A stretch of 64,000 bases of DNA from Billgrantia lactosivorans (GCF_003254665.1 NZ_QHGY01000007.1:82894-146893); one strand, 5' to 3'. Positions 32,164 to 40,631 are shown, numbered from the stretch's first letter. Notes: generated by a model not told the origin, from the sequence alone. Translations and numbers: made by a program.

Positions 32164-34386
32164 ATGCTTGTCAACCGTGTCGGCCTACTTTGCCTCCTGA
32201 TGCTAGCGGCCGGCCTGTTCCTTGTTGGGCTCCTCCCCCAGAGCGCGCTGGGAAACCTGCACCCCGACCGGAGCGAAGATATCGTCTTCGCGGGCTCTGC
32301 CACTTATGCGCCCTTCCAATGGCTCGACGCCCAAGGGCAGGCCAAGGGGTTTGTTATCGACCTGCAGGACGCCATGGCACAGCGGGGTGGGGTAGCGGCG
32401 GAGCATCGGCTGACGGCATGGGAGCTGGCCTTGCAGGCTGTCGAGAGCGGTGAAGCCGACGCGGTCGCTCTCTTCGCTTCGGAGCGCCGTAGCCAGCAGT
32501 ATGATTTTTCAAATCCATTTTACCATCAGTTCCACAGCATATTTTCTCATACCGAGGGGGTGCGCTTCAGCAACCTGGATGCCCTGAGAGGGAAAACTGT
32601 CGCTGTCACAACGGCTGGCTATGCACAGGAGCAACTGGCAGAAGAGCATCCCGATATCCGTCTGCAGCCGGTGAAGAGCGAGCGGGCCTGCATCCTGGCG
32701 GTACATACCAGGGAAGCCGATGCCTGTATAGAGTCTACGCTCAGCGCCAAACGCCTTGCCGCCGATTACGATGTGGGGAGTACCAGTTCGCCTTTCTGGC
32801 CGCGCCCCTACGTCTTCGCCGTGCGCAAGGGCAACAGCGATCTTCTGGAGTGGCTGAACTTTCAACTCGCGGCCACGCAGTCCGACGGTACCTATTTCGC
32901 CATTTATCAGAAGTGGCTCCCCGAGCTGGAGTGGCGTAAACCGACCATAGCCGATCATCTGAATACCTTGGCCTGGATCATCGCGCCGATACTGCTGTTG
33001 GCCCTGCTCGGACTGATTGGCGCCTGGGTCCTGAAGCGTCAGGTGGCCCGGAAAACTCGTCAGTTGACCGCGGAGTTGCGGTCCCGCCGCCGCCTGGAGA
33101 AACAGCTGCGTGACCAAGCGGAGTATGATGCAGCGACCGGCCTGCCCAGCCGGCAAGCCTTTATCGACGACCTGGAACGTAGGCTAAGTGGAGCACCCGA
33201 CTGGTCGCCTACCTTGGTCTTCCTGCGGCTGCAGAGCCTGGATTCGGTCACTAGCACCTTTGGCCGCATCGGTCACGAGAAACTGATCAAGGACTTTGGT
33301 TACCATGTGGAGCACTTGGGCTTCCCTCTGGTATCCCATCTCGGCACAGGCACCTTTGCTCTCACCACTCCGCAGGAGCTATCCCCGGAAGAAACCATGA
33401 CTCGACTGACTACCTCCTTCTATATCGAAGGGCTCTATGTCGATCCGGGGGTCGTAATGGGCATCAGCATCGGACGTGCCGACAATGATGACAAGGACTC
33501 CGCCTCCACTCACGCCGAAGAGCTGCTACGCCGCGCAGTCACGGCCTTTGCCTCGGCACACGCCAAGGGCAACACTTGGTGTGTTTATACGCCTCAGTTA
33601 CAGCCCGATCCTCGAGATCTGATCCTGCTGCACGATTTTCGCCAGCATGGCACCCGCGACATGCGTCTGGTCTATCAGCCAAAGCTGGATCTAGCCAGCG
33701 GCCGCATTCGTGAGGCCGAGGCGCTGATCCGCTGGGAACACCCGCGGCTGGGTTTCATATCGCCGGGTCACTTTATCCCTCTCCTGGAAAAGGCCGGTGT
33801 GATCACCCGCCTCACCCGTTGGGTTATCGATGAAGCCATCGAGGAACTGGCTCGCTGCCGCACACGGGACTCCGACTTTGGCATCAGCGTCAATATAGCC
33901 GCTCACGATCTATCCGATGGGGCCGGCCTTGTGGATTTCCTGCTCGACAAAAGGTCGAAAAGCAGTCTACAGGGCTTACAGCTGGAGATTACCGAGACCG
34001 GGGTGATCCAAGACCACGATCACACCCAGAGGGTCATTGCCACGTTGCGGGAAATCAATATCGGCTGTGCCGTCGACGATTTCGGTACCGGCTATGCTTC
34101 TCTCTCCTACCTGAGTCGATTCCCCATAGAAGAGGTCAAGCTGGACCGCAGTTTTATTCGCAATATGCGTGAAAACCGGCGCGATTATGCCATCGTCGCA
34201 TCCACGATTGAGCTGGCTCACACCTTAGGTCTCAAGGTGACCGCAGAAGGCATCGAGGATCAAGCCACCCTGAAGGCACTGGCCGAGCTGGGTTGCGATA
34301 CTGCACAAGGTTATGTGATATCGCATCCCATCGCAGCGGAGGAAGTGTATCGGATGATGGATAAGCATTACCTAGAGTGGACTTAG
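32164..34386 (+). CDS. Membrane c-di-GMP phosphodiesterase: periplasmic SBP_bac_3 sensor, degenerate GGDEF, EAL
   Basis: A protein of 740 residues. A signal peptide (1-30) is followed by an amino-acid-binding-protein-like sensor (ATYAPFQWLDAQGQAKGFVI onward) to about residue 255. A transmembrane helix (LAWIIAPILLLALLGLIGAW) leads to a short coiled coil, then a GGDEF domain whose signature is lost (GTGTFAL), and a complete EAL domain from about 500. EAL residues are present: EALIRWEHP, SVNIAAHDL, LEITET, DDFGTGYASL, VKLDRSF, TAEGIED and QGY. It should hydrolyse c-di-GMP in response to a periplasmic ligand. It is divergent from the PilZ/HD-GYP-like gene. Ligand unknown. Confidence 0.9.
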   Translation: MLVNRVGLLCLLMLAAGLFLVGLLPQSALGNLHPDRSEDIVFAGSATYAPFQWLDAQGQAKGFVIDLQDAMAQRGGVAAEHRLTAWELALQAVESGEADAVALFASERRSQQYDFSNPFYHQFHSIFSHTEGVRFSNLDALRGKTVAVTTAGYAQEQLAEEHPDIRLQPVKSERACILAVHTREADACIESTLSAKRLAADYDVGSTSSPFWPRPYVFAVRKGNSDLLEWLNFQLAATQSDGTYFAIYQKWLPELEWRKPTIADHLNTLAWIIAPILLLALLGLIGAWVLKRQVARKTRQLTAELRSRRRLEKQLRDQAEYDAATGLPSRQAFIDDLERRLSGAPDWSPTLVFLRLQSLDSVTSTFGRIGHEKLIKDFGYHVEHLGFPLVSHLGTGTFALTTPQELSPEETMTRLTTSFYIEGLYVDPGVVMGISIGRADNDDKDSASTHAEELLRRAVTAFASAHAKGNTWCVYTPQLQPDPRDLILLHDFRQHGTRDMRLVYQPKLDLASGRIREAEALIRWEHPRLGFISPGHFIPLLEKAGVITRLTRWVIDEAIEELARCRTRDSDFGISVNIAAHDLSDGAGLVDFLLDKRSKSSLQGLQLEITETGVIQDHDHTQRVIATLREINIGCAVDDFGTGYASLSYLSRFPIEEVKLDRSFIRNMRENRRDYAIVASTIELAHTLGLKVTAEGIEDQATLKALAELGCDTAQGYVISHPIAAEEVYRMMDKHYLEWT

Positions 34387-34629
34387 AGCCGACTCGGCGA
34401 GTAGTCTCGTTGTGTGGTTGTATAAGGCCACTCGACTTCCGCGTAGTGATCGATCCGACATGGCTCATGTTTCGCACATAACACCGAATTCTATACGTAG
34501 AAATTTACACGCAATTTCTTTACGGCAAGCCACTCTTCCAGGACTCCCTTGGAGGGCGCTCAGCGGCCGAAAAGCGACCATAATGCATACAGCCGCTATC
34601 GGCCAGAAGCGGTCTGTAAGTGAGATCTG
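34387..34629. other. Gap between the EAL gene and the cassette array
   Basis: No gene. It contains a stretch near 34560-34620 with a paired GCGGCC/GGCCAG motif. It marks the border between element genes and the AT-rich cassette-like block. Confidence 0.35.
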
Positions 34630-34708
34630 ATATAACGCTCCGCTTGAGCTGCCGAAGGGGGTGCAGCAAGAATGTGGGTGTTCTTTTCTTTCTTCTTAAT
34701 TGTTATGT
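34630..34708 (-). repeat. attC-like site 4 (end of lipoprotein cassette)
   Basis: Read on the minus strand, ACATAAC (R'') starts three bases after the lipoprotein stop and GTTATAT (R') ends the site. Inner boxes TTAAG and CTCAAG pair imperfectly. The site is 79 bases long. The pairing is the weakest of the four, but the position is right. Confidence 0.45.
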
Positions 34709-34710
34709 GG

Positions 34711-35115
34711 CTAGTATGCAATACCTCCATGGTGTGAGCACGTGCCCCTGCCCCGAGAGCTAGAATACGTGCCATCCTTACAAATTGAACCATGCCTAGG
34801 ACATATTTCCCTGACACGCATTTCTTGAATACTCTTCACACCAGTGCAGTATTGAACATTGCGAGGAGTTACATTACAACCATTAACCGTATAACCAGCA
34901 TCTAACATAGCCTCTTTTGAATCGAATATTTCATCACCAAAGCTCTCCATCACTCTTCTATGTTCAGTTACGTTAGGAGCTGTAACGTCCGACTGATATC
35001 CGACTGCGAATTTGCTACCGTTAAACAGGTAGTCCTCCTTATAACACCCGGAACTCGCACACCCGCTTGCCATAACAGAAAAAAATATAACTACCACCCA
35101 CTTATAATGACTCAT
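34711..35115 (-). CDS. Putative lipoprotein, cysteine-rich
   Basis: A protein of 134 residues with a lipoprotein signal peptide: MSHYKWVVVIFFSVMASGC, the lipobox ASGC giving Cys19. The mature part has several Cys (GCNVTPRNVQYC, REICPRHGSICKDGTY, GTCSHHGG). The last segments resemble the CRHGxxC...CSHHGG pattern of secreted DUF3761-like proteins. It is AT-rich, lies on the minus strand, starts 17 bases after one attC-like site and ends three bases before another. That is the layout of an integron cassette. The function is unknown; an envelope location is expected. Confidence 0.7.
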   Translation of the reverse strand: MSHYKWVVVIFFSVMASGCASSGCYKEDYLFNGSKFAVGYQSDVTAPNVTEHRRVMESFGDEIFDSKEAMLDAGYTVNGCNVTPRNVQYCTGVKSIQEMRVREICPRHGSICKDGTYSSSRGRGTCSHHGGIAY

Positions 35116-35131
35116 GTGCTCGTTCGTTTTT

Positions 35132-35191
35132 ATATAACGTCCGCGTTAAGCGCGCGAGGTACGAGTGTCGCATTTGACGCGTCTGTTAAGG
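35132..35191 (-). repeat. attC-like site 1 (end of OLD nuclease cassette)
   Basis: On the minus strand the site runs from CCTTAAC (R'', containing the TAA stop of the nuclease gene) to GTTATAT (R'). The two ends pair: TAAC-x3-CGCGT-x-AA-x2-GCG is matched by its imperfect complement. Length 60 bases. A stop codon inside R'' is usual for integron cassettes. Confidence 0.65.
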
Positions 35192-37015
35192 GGTTTCTCG
35201 AAGATGATCCAAGTATGGGCTGCACAAATTAATGAACGTAGATTTCCAACCGTCAGGCAAATCAACAAATGCATCTCCCCAATTATTCTGTATATGTAGA
35301 TGGGCTTTATACGGCTTTTCACTACTCGGAGCGTCATAACCCAACAAGTCTTCAATGCACTCTTCAATCATAACCCTTCGGTCATTTCCAGTTAGAGCCA
35401 ATATTGGGGCATTCATCGCTTCTGCGCGCTCTGTTCCTGCGTCGCGGTCGTGCATGAAAATGTAGTTCACATCTAGAGCATTCAAATATTTTGCGATTGA
35501 TATAAGTACTGCCTTTCCTCTAGCCCTTAGAAATTCACAGTTTCCTATAACTTTTGCCTTATCCTCATGAGACAGCCTTTTGATGGTCTCGCGCACGACG
35601 ACTTCTTCTGTATCACCTTCGACAAACACACACTTTTTCGAGAAGAACATTCTTGATATATGGTCGTCAACTTTTAAGAGCATTTTTAAGTTTTGCTTTT
35701 CATCTCCGGCGAGCGTAACGAAGGCCTCTTCTAGATTGAAAGAATTTGCTGTCGAAAAACCGTCTTCTGTGAAACTAAACTTCGTGAGACTCATGCTCTT
35801 TTCTGATCCAAGATCAACCATATAAGGCGAATGAGTAGTCGCTATTATCTGACAATTTGGACCGGCCAAGTCATACAATGAGTCCCGCATTTGGCTTGCA
35901 GCCGAAGGGTGCAAATATATTTCAGGTTCCTCAAAACAGAATATGGTTGCCCGAGGGCTATCAGTGTTTCTATTTATAAAATCTTGCACAAATCTTAGCA
36001 ACTGGAATGCTGTTGCCCTGATCATTCCATGCCCCTGATAGTCAACGGAAGTTTTGACATTACTCTCCATTTCCACTTTAAACTGGGGCTTGATAGATTT
36101 ATCTGGTACGTCAAGCGTCGCGCTAACATGTACAGACGAATCAGGGAAAAGGGTGTCTACCATTCCATTAAGGTCGCGAATTAGCTGCCCAAAATCCGTT
36201 TCTTCATCGTTTGGATTAAGCTCGGAAGCTAGAGCATTAAGAAAAGTCTGTGCTTGAGCGTAATTTTCGGAGTTGCTTCTAACAGTATCAAATAGTCCCC
36301 CCAGCAGGTTAAACAATGCTCCACCAGAACTAGTCAGCTCTGAAATACACGATTCTGCTGGTATTACTACGATAATAGGAAGCTTGGATAACACGTTGCC
36401 GGGGATGCCGCCTGGATTCTCTACCCAAGTAGGTTCTTCGTCCACTTGAACATCCCAGCATTCTGGTAAATCTAATAGCTTTTGCTTTGTTGCTGCAGTA
36501 GTTAGGCTTTTCTCAAAATTAGCTTCACCAAAATGATTTTTTAGAAATGCTTCCGAGTAATGCTCTCCTACAAGGTCCGATACTTTTCTGCAATCAGCAT
36601 ACATGGGACTTCTTGTTCTCGGATATTCCTTCATGAATATCTTCGGCTTGCTTTGATTAAGAGACCAAGCTTTCTTATAAACAATAGAATTGCCCGTCTC
36701 TCCTTCAAGTTGATCTTGAGAGGATAACACTCGGCCTTTAAATCCCAGCCAGTCATTAGCTTCATTCGGTAAGTTTTGATATTCCGCTATAATTTCAACG
36801 TCTTCTTCGTAGGTATAACTCTCTTCGTCTTCGTTATACTCTTTTGAATAGTCCTCCCTATCCAAATTCGAATTTTTGTGGAAATGTTCCAGCGCGGAAA
36901 ATACGCTAGATTTTCCAGCGTTGTTCGGACCGATAAGAAAAGTGGTATCTCTAAATTTGATGTGACAATTCTTGAGTTTTCTAAAATTTTTTATTTGTAG
37001 CTCATGAAGTCTCAT
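35186..37015 (-). CDS. OLD-family ATP-dependent nuclease (AAA ATPase plus TOPRIM)
   Basis: A protein of 609 residues. The start MRLHELQIKNFRKLKNCHIK leads into Walker A GPNNAGKSS (about residues 29-37). The ABC-type Walker B is CFEEPEIYLHP and the switch His is in IIATTHSPYMVDL. The C-terminal TOPRIM domain has CVFVEGDTEEVV and the acidic FMHDRDAGTE. OLD proteins are nucleases found alone (class 1) or with a UvrD-like helicase (class 2, as in Gabija). No helicase is adjacent, so class 1 is favoured. The gene is much AT-richer than the core genome and bounded by attC-like sites. An antiphage role is inference. Confidence 0.85.
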   Translation of the reverse strand: MRLHELQIKNFRKLKNCHIKFRDTTFLIGPNNAGKSSVFSALEHFHKNSNLDREDYSKEYNEDEESYTYEEDVEIIAEYQNLPNEANDWLGFKGRVLSSQDQLEGETGNSIVYKKAWSLNQSKPKIFMKEYPRTRSPMYADCRKVSDLVGEHYSEAFLKNHFGEANFEKSLTTAATKQKLLDLPECWDVQVDEEPTWVENPGGIPGNVLSKLPIIVVIPAESCISELTSSGGALFNLLGGLFDTVRSNSENYAQAQTFLNALASELNPNDEETDFGQLIRDLNGMVDTLFPDSSVHVSATLDVPDKSIKPQFKVEMESNVKTSVDYQGHGMIRATAFQLLRFVQDFINRNTDSPRATIFCFEEPEIYLHPSAASQMRDSLYDLAGPNCQIIATTHSPYMVDLGSEKSMSLTKFSFTEDGFSTANSFNLEEAFVTLAGDEKQNLKMLLKVDDHISRMFFSKKCVFVEGDTEEVVVRETIKRLSHEDKAKVIGNCEFLRARGKAVLISIAKYLNALDVNYIFMHDRDAGTERAEAMNAPILALTGNDRRVMIEECIEDLLGYDAPSSEKPYKAHLHIQNNWGDAFVDLPDGWKSTFINLCSPYLDHLRETP

Positions 37016-37049
37016 TAAAAATCCTTATTTGGTTCTTGTGCACACAGCC

Positions 37050-37121
37050 CCTTAACGCCAGCGTAACGGGCCGGCCTGGAGCGCCAGCGGAAATCCGGTC
37101 CCGTTGACGCTATGGCAAGAC
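37050..37121 (-). repeat. attC-like site 2 (end of the 285-residue protein cassette)
   Basis: On the minus strand AGCGTCAACGGGACCGG and, 40 bases on, its near-complement CCGGCCCGTTACGCT form a long imperfect stem. R' is GTTAAGG; R'' is degenerate (TTGCC instead of TAAC). It begins ten bases after the stop at 37131. Length 72 bases. Confidence 0.55.
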
Positions 37122-37130
37122 AATGCCTGC

Positions 37131-37988
37131 TTACACCCGATACTTAATCCGGTTTTCCCTTCTCTGGTGTATTTCCTCGAGCCTCCCTTGGCGCTCATGC
37201 TTATAGTCAAAGTGGGAATCGATTAAAGCGATGTAGCCATTAGCATGGAATGCCCATTCATTCTGCTCATCTAGGGAATCTACGAGCAGGTCACCTGTAA
37301 AAGAAGGACCGATAGTTTCAAAGGTCAAAGCAACAACGATACTACATACCTCGTTGACCTCAGAAACGATATCTTTAAGCATATCAATGGTTTCCATGCC
37401 TAAAGATATGCCCTGTTCCCTCAAGCGTAGTTTTTCATCGATTCTTCTTTTGGTCAGATGAACATAGTTGGAAGCCCTAACCCAAGCCGAACGAACACTA
37501 GTTGCAAAATTATTCTTTTGTTCGCCGAACAACCGAAGGGGAAGTTCAAAAACGTGGTCAACGTTGCTTTTATTTACTTTTTTTCCCCTATAAAAAGCAA
37601 CTCTTTCATCAAAAGAATCTTTTGCTCGAATTTCATCGACATAGGCAAAGTTGACAGCCACTTCTAACATGTACCGTAGTTCTCGGCGTGCAGGGTTCAA
37701 TGCTCCATTTTCGACCGCCAACTGTGCTGTCAAAGCCGCCTCAACTATGTCGTCAAAGTGCCGTGGCAGTAGATATTTTTCTCCAAAATCATGCCATCTT
37801 GACGCTGCAAACTCGCATAGCCTAAGCGTATGAATAAGATCTCTAACCGTTTGTCTCAAAAAGCCAAGTTCTGATTGATATTCTTCGGATGCTCTTAGCT
37901 TTTCATGCTCAGCTGATTTCTTCTCTACCTCTTGCATCGAATTCTTCAGAGCTTCCAATAATGGGTTATCTGAGTCGCCTTCCTTCAT
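37131..37988 (-). CDS. Unknown 285-residue helical protein, cassette-borne
   Basis: I do not recognise the family. The protein is soluble, mostly helical and highly charged, with a possible coiled coil in the first 45 residues (NSMQEVEKKSAEHEKLRASE). Central segments include LRYMLEVAVNFAYVDEI and SAWVRASNYVHLTKRRIDEK, a pattern seen in some abortive-infection-like helical proteins with conserved His and Arg, but no signature is certain. No signal peptide or membrane segment. It begins 16 bases after an attC R' box and ends ten bases before another attC-like site. It may be independent of the OLD gene, since cassettes are separate units. Confidence 0.65.
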   Translation of the reverse strand: MKEGDSDNPLLEALKNSMQEVEKKSAEHEKLRASEEYQSELGFLRQTVRDLIHTLRLCEFAASRWHDFGEKYLLPRHFDDIVEAALTAQLAVENGALNPARRELRYMLEVAVNFAYVDEIRAKDSFDERVAFYRGKKVNKSNVDHVFELPLRLFGEQKNNFATSVRSAWVRASNYVHLTKRRIDEKLRLREQGISLGMETIDMLKDIVSEVNEVCSIVVALTFETIGPSFTGDLLVDSLDEQNEWAFHANGYIALIDSHFDYKHERQGRLEEIHQRRENRIKYRV

Positions 37989-38003
37989 GGCTCCCTTCTT
38001 TTT

Positions 38004-38073
38004 GTCTAACAGTGATTAGACTGCACGCTCCGGTATTGAATGAACGCGCACGCGCGCTCAACAAATGTTATAC
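38004..38073 (-). repeat. attC-like site 3
   Basis: On the minus strand GTATAAC (R'') and GTTAGAC (R', exact GTTRRRY) enclose 56 bases whose ends pair imperfectly (TAACA...TTGAG with CTAATCACTGTTA). The next gene starts 16 bases after R'. This is the best-formed of the four sites. Confidence 0.65.
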
Positions 38074-38686
38074 CGCATGTCGCCTGCCTCCTAAACCGCT
38101 GAAAATACAATAAATTAAGTATAGCTCGGCTGCATAACACCGATCACCGCGCATGCTGCCTTTGCCGGCATGGCCGCTTAAGGTCGATATCTGCGGGGCC
38201 GATGGATCTGTACCTGCCCCGGTACGGCATATTCGCCCAGAGAGCACGCTACCGCCCGGCGGTACCCATTGGACCGCCTCCCTTTGATGTTACGGTCTGC
38301 TCCAGTCGCAAGGTGGCGACAGTGACAGCTCGCCTGGACACATCCCGTAACCCCCAGGCTACTCAAAATTGCTTAGTTCTGCCTAATCGAATTTTGGCGT
38401 TATATGTTTCACGGCAGTGCTTCTCCTCACACATCGCGCTCGTGAGGGGCGGTGGGAACAGCGCGTTAGCTGACAAAGCAGCTCCGCTTGCTCCCCCTTG
38501 ACACCCTGCTGGCCTTCGCTAGCATGGAAGATGCAATGCGCTGTCGATGACAGTCCGGTGGTCTCGACCGGCACCAACCGAGACGCCCTGCTCAACTCCC
38601 CGCGCATCCTGCAAGGGAGTGCCGCTAAGCGGTCGGATGCAACCCTGCTACATACCTACGCCTCCGGGCGTCATCAAGCCGACCCA
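38074..38686. other. Non-coding stretch between the cassette array and the element genes
   Basis: No gene supported in about 600 bases. On the minus strand another GTTATGC core box lies at 38132-38138, which could be the end of a further attC or a former attI site. The rest shows scattered stops in every frame and may be a gene remnant. Confidence 0.4.
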
Positions 38687-38759
38687 CCATGGGATTCACC
38701 TCCCATGTGGGATTGGTGTTTCTCATGGATTCGTTGTTCCTATCCAAGGGAGAAACACC
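38687..38759 (+). promoter_or_regulatory. Leader with two hairpins, the second hiding the ribosome binding site
   Basis: CCATGGGA/TCCCATG (38687-38707) is followed by a perfect 10-base pair GGTGTTTCTC (38715-38724) and GAGAAACACC (38750-38759) that ends at the start codon. The AAGGGAG site overlaps the second arm. Almost the same leader precedes the next gene. Confidence 0.7.
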
Positions 38760-39317
38760 ATGACCACTCAGAATGCCTCCACAGGCTTCTTCGACCTCCA
38801 CATTACTGGTCTGGGCTACCTCAACCGAATCCGTGAGGTAACCCCGAAGCGCGGCAAAGCGTTTTGGGCTTGCGATATCGCAGCTCTGACTGGTGCAGCG
38901 GATGATGTCAGTTACACTCGCTTCGACTGCCGTGTTAGCGGCCGTCAAGCGGAAAAGCTGGTCAAGCGCTGCGAGCAGGCCGTCAACATGGATAAAAAAG
39001 TCCTGATCGGTTTCAGGCTCGGCGATCTATGGACGGATACGTTTGTATACCAGAAGGGGAAACGACAGGGTGAAACAGGCGTCAGCTTGAAAGCTCGTCT
39101 GCTGTTCGTCAGCTGGATCAAAATCAACGGCGACATGGTGTATCAGGAACCGCGTCGTGATGATGACCAGCAAGAGCAATATGAACAGATGGCTGCAACA
39201 GAGGACGCGGCGCCTCTTCAGCCGGATCCGGTGCCGACGCAACCCAATGGGTACGCGGCGGCTCACGCTGGTGGGTCTGCTGGCTCGTTCGAATCGCCCG
39301 CAGCCGGTTCCTTCTAG
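38760..39317 (+). CDS. DUF3577/STY4534-family protein of integrative elements
   Basis: A protein of 185 residues starting MTTQNASTGFFDLHITGLGY. It matches the STY4534 family, annotated as ICE replication proteins and found in integrative conjugative elements. The core (about 10-130) contains FWACDIAALTGAADDVSYTR and FDCRVSGRQAEKLVKRCEQA. The tail is low complexity (Pro, Gly, Ala, Ser), as in single-stranded-DNA-binding proteins, which suggests a DNA-binding role; that is inference. Its start is enclosed by a leader hairpin. It is followed by an unknown small gene, radC, a tiny gene, the relaxase and the integrase, all in the same direction. Confidence 0.85.
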   Translation: MTTQNASTGFFDLHITGLGYLNRIREVTPKRGKAFWACDIAALTGAADDVSYTRFDCRVSGRQAEKLVKRCEQAVNMDKKVLIGFRLGDLWTDTFVYQKGKRQGETGVSLKARLLFVSWIKINGDMVYQEPRRDDDQQEQYEQMAATEDAAPLQPDPVPTQPNGYAAAHAGGSAGSFESPAAGSF

Positions 39318-39471
39318 TCTGACATACCAACCACTGACCTGTCGGGGGCGACAGCTCCCTCGGCGGGCGGTGTCTTCCTGGTTCGAGGCTCTAAAAACCT
39401 GAACTGACAACCACCGCCTCGCGAAAGCGGGGTTTTGTCGACCAATAGGCCGCTGGGCCTTGCTCAACCAT

Positions 39472-39544
39472 CCATGGGAGCACCGTTCCCATGGGGATGG
39501 TGTTTCCTGTGGATTCGTTTGTTCAATCCTCAAGGAGAAACACC
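39472..39544 (+). promoter_or_regulatory. Leader with two hairpins, copy 2
   Basis: CCATGGGA/TCCCATGG (39472-39494) and GGTGTTTC/GAAACACC (39499-39506 and 39537-39544). The AGGAG site is inside the second stem. It is about 80% alike to the leader at 38687-38759, although the genes behind them are unrelated. Confidence 0.7.
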
Positions 39545-39916
39545 ATGCCTACCTTCGACATGACAATGCTGGCAGAGCAGCCTGGCTTCACAGGCCCGAT
39601 CCGAGTAAGTGAGGGCCTGATCTGCGATAGCATGTTTGCCACTCAGACTTGCATCGACGCTTTCGGCGTCAGACCTGTGGAACGACTAGAGCTACTGCTC
39701 AAGGATGTAGCGACCCAACTTGCGCAGTACCCAGCGGGTACTCAGGCGGTCAGGTTGACCCACTATCGTGTACCGCCCAGCGGGTGCGAAAATGAGCCCC
39801 TTGCCCTTGAGCTCGAGGCCATCGTTATCCAAGACGATCATGAGCACGGGGGTTACCTTCTTCTTGCCCAGATCGACGAGCTGAACCACATGGCGGTGTT
39901 GTCCGCCGCAGCGTAA
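39545..39916 (+). CDS. Hypothetical protein of the integrative element
   Basis: A protein of 123 residues beginning MPTFDMTMLAEQPGFTGPIR. It is acidic and soluble, with no signal peptide or membrane helix. Two Cys (LICDSMFATQTC) are near the start. The family is not recognised. The start at 39545 is fixed by the AGGAG ribosome binding site and the conserved leader. It sits between the DUF3577 gene and radC. Confidence 0.7.
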   Translation: MPTFDMTMLAEQPGFTGPIRVSEGLICDSMFATQTCIDAFGVRPVERLELLLKDVATQLAQYPAGTQAVRLTHYRVPPSGCENEPLALELEAIVIQDDHEHGGYLLLAQIDELNHMAVLSAAA

Positions 39917-39937
39917 TTCACCCTACCACTCACCCTG

Positions 39938-40000
39938 ACCGGGATCACACTCCCGGTAGGGGTGTGGTTTCGGTCATGTCCATGAGGATCTGGTCATGAC
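39938..40000 (+). promoter_or_regulatory. Leader with two hairpins before radC
   Basis: ACCGGGA/TCCCGGT (39938-39957), then GTCATG (39973-39978) pairing with CATGAC (39995-40000), which contains the start codon; GAGG lies in the loop. Same design as the two leaders before, different sequence. Confidence 0.5.
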
Positions 40001-40550
40001 TTCCATCCAAGCGGTTGCTACCTCCTCGGCATCTTCTCGCTACACCTCTCAGCCGGTCTCCCGGCATGGCCTGCAACTTTTCGTGCTCGATGACGCCGGC
40101 AATTACCAGGCAGCTCCAGATGAATGCGTCATCAAAGCCGCCCGGTCGGTGGTGGAACGCACGGTCTCCCGGGGCGTGAAGCTCTGCACCCCCGACCGAG
40201 TCCGAGAGTTCTTGTGGGTCAAGTTGGCTGGTTACGACCACGAGGTATTCGGTGCCATCTTCCTGGATTGTCAGCACAGGGTGATTGAGTATAACGAGCT
40301 GTTCCACGGCACTCTGGACTCAGCCTCGGTCTACCCCCGCGAAGTGGTAAAGACGGCGTTGCAGCATAATGCCGGCGCGGTGATCTTCACCCACAATCAT
40401 CCCAGCGGGCAGCCCGACCCCAGTGAGGCAGACCGACGCATCACCCATCGCCTAAAAGAGGCGCTGGGTCTGATCGAAGTGCGCGTACTCGATCACATCG
40501 TGGTCGGTGGCACGGAATCCGTGTCCTTCGCAGAGCGGGGCTATCTCTGA
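39996..40550 (+). CDS. radC: RadC-like JAB/MPN-domain protein
   Basis: A protein of 184 residues with the JAMM motif FTHNHPSGQPDPSEADRRIT (His-x-His and Asp ligands) plus the upstream Glu region. Chromosomal RadC is about 224 residues and has an N-terminal helix-hairpin-helix; this copy lacks it, as is common in integrative elements and prophages. Despite the name, a repair role is not established for the family. The ATG at 39996 sits inside a leader hairpin. A chromosomal paralogue is likely elsewhere. The family is certain, the function is not. Confidence 0.9.
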   Translation: MTSIQAVATSSASSRYTSQPVSRHGLQLFVLDDAGNYQAAPDECVIKAARSVVERTVSRGVKLCTPDRVREFLWVKLAGYDHEVFGAIFLDCQHRVIEYNELFHGTLDSASVYPREVVKTALQHNAGAVIFTHNHPSGQPDPSEADRRITHRLKEALGLIEVRVLDHIVVGGTESVSFAERGYL

Positions 40551-40595
40551 TTGTCCCCCGGATCTACCAAACCCACGTCTGAAGGCTTGTCGTAT

Positions 40596-40631
40596 AACCA
40601 TCTCCACCTCCATTGGGAGGAGGAGATGGTT
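40596..40631 (+). promoter_or_regulatory. Hairpin covering ribosome binding site and start of a 51-codon gene
   Basis: AACCATCTCC (40596-40605) pairs perfectly with GGAGATGGTT (40622-40631), which contains both the end of the GGAGGAG site and the ATG at 40626. The stem would block initiation until opened. Confidence 0.6.

Noticed and set aside
35186..37015. Gabija system
   Set aside because: An OLD nuclease is present but no UvrD-like helicase follows it.
38498..38836. A 112-codon plus-strand frame before the DUF3577 gene
   Set aside because: It overlaps the conserved leader and start of the real gene in another frame and shows no protein features.
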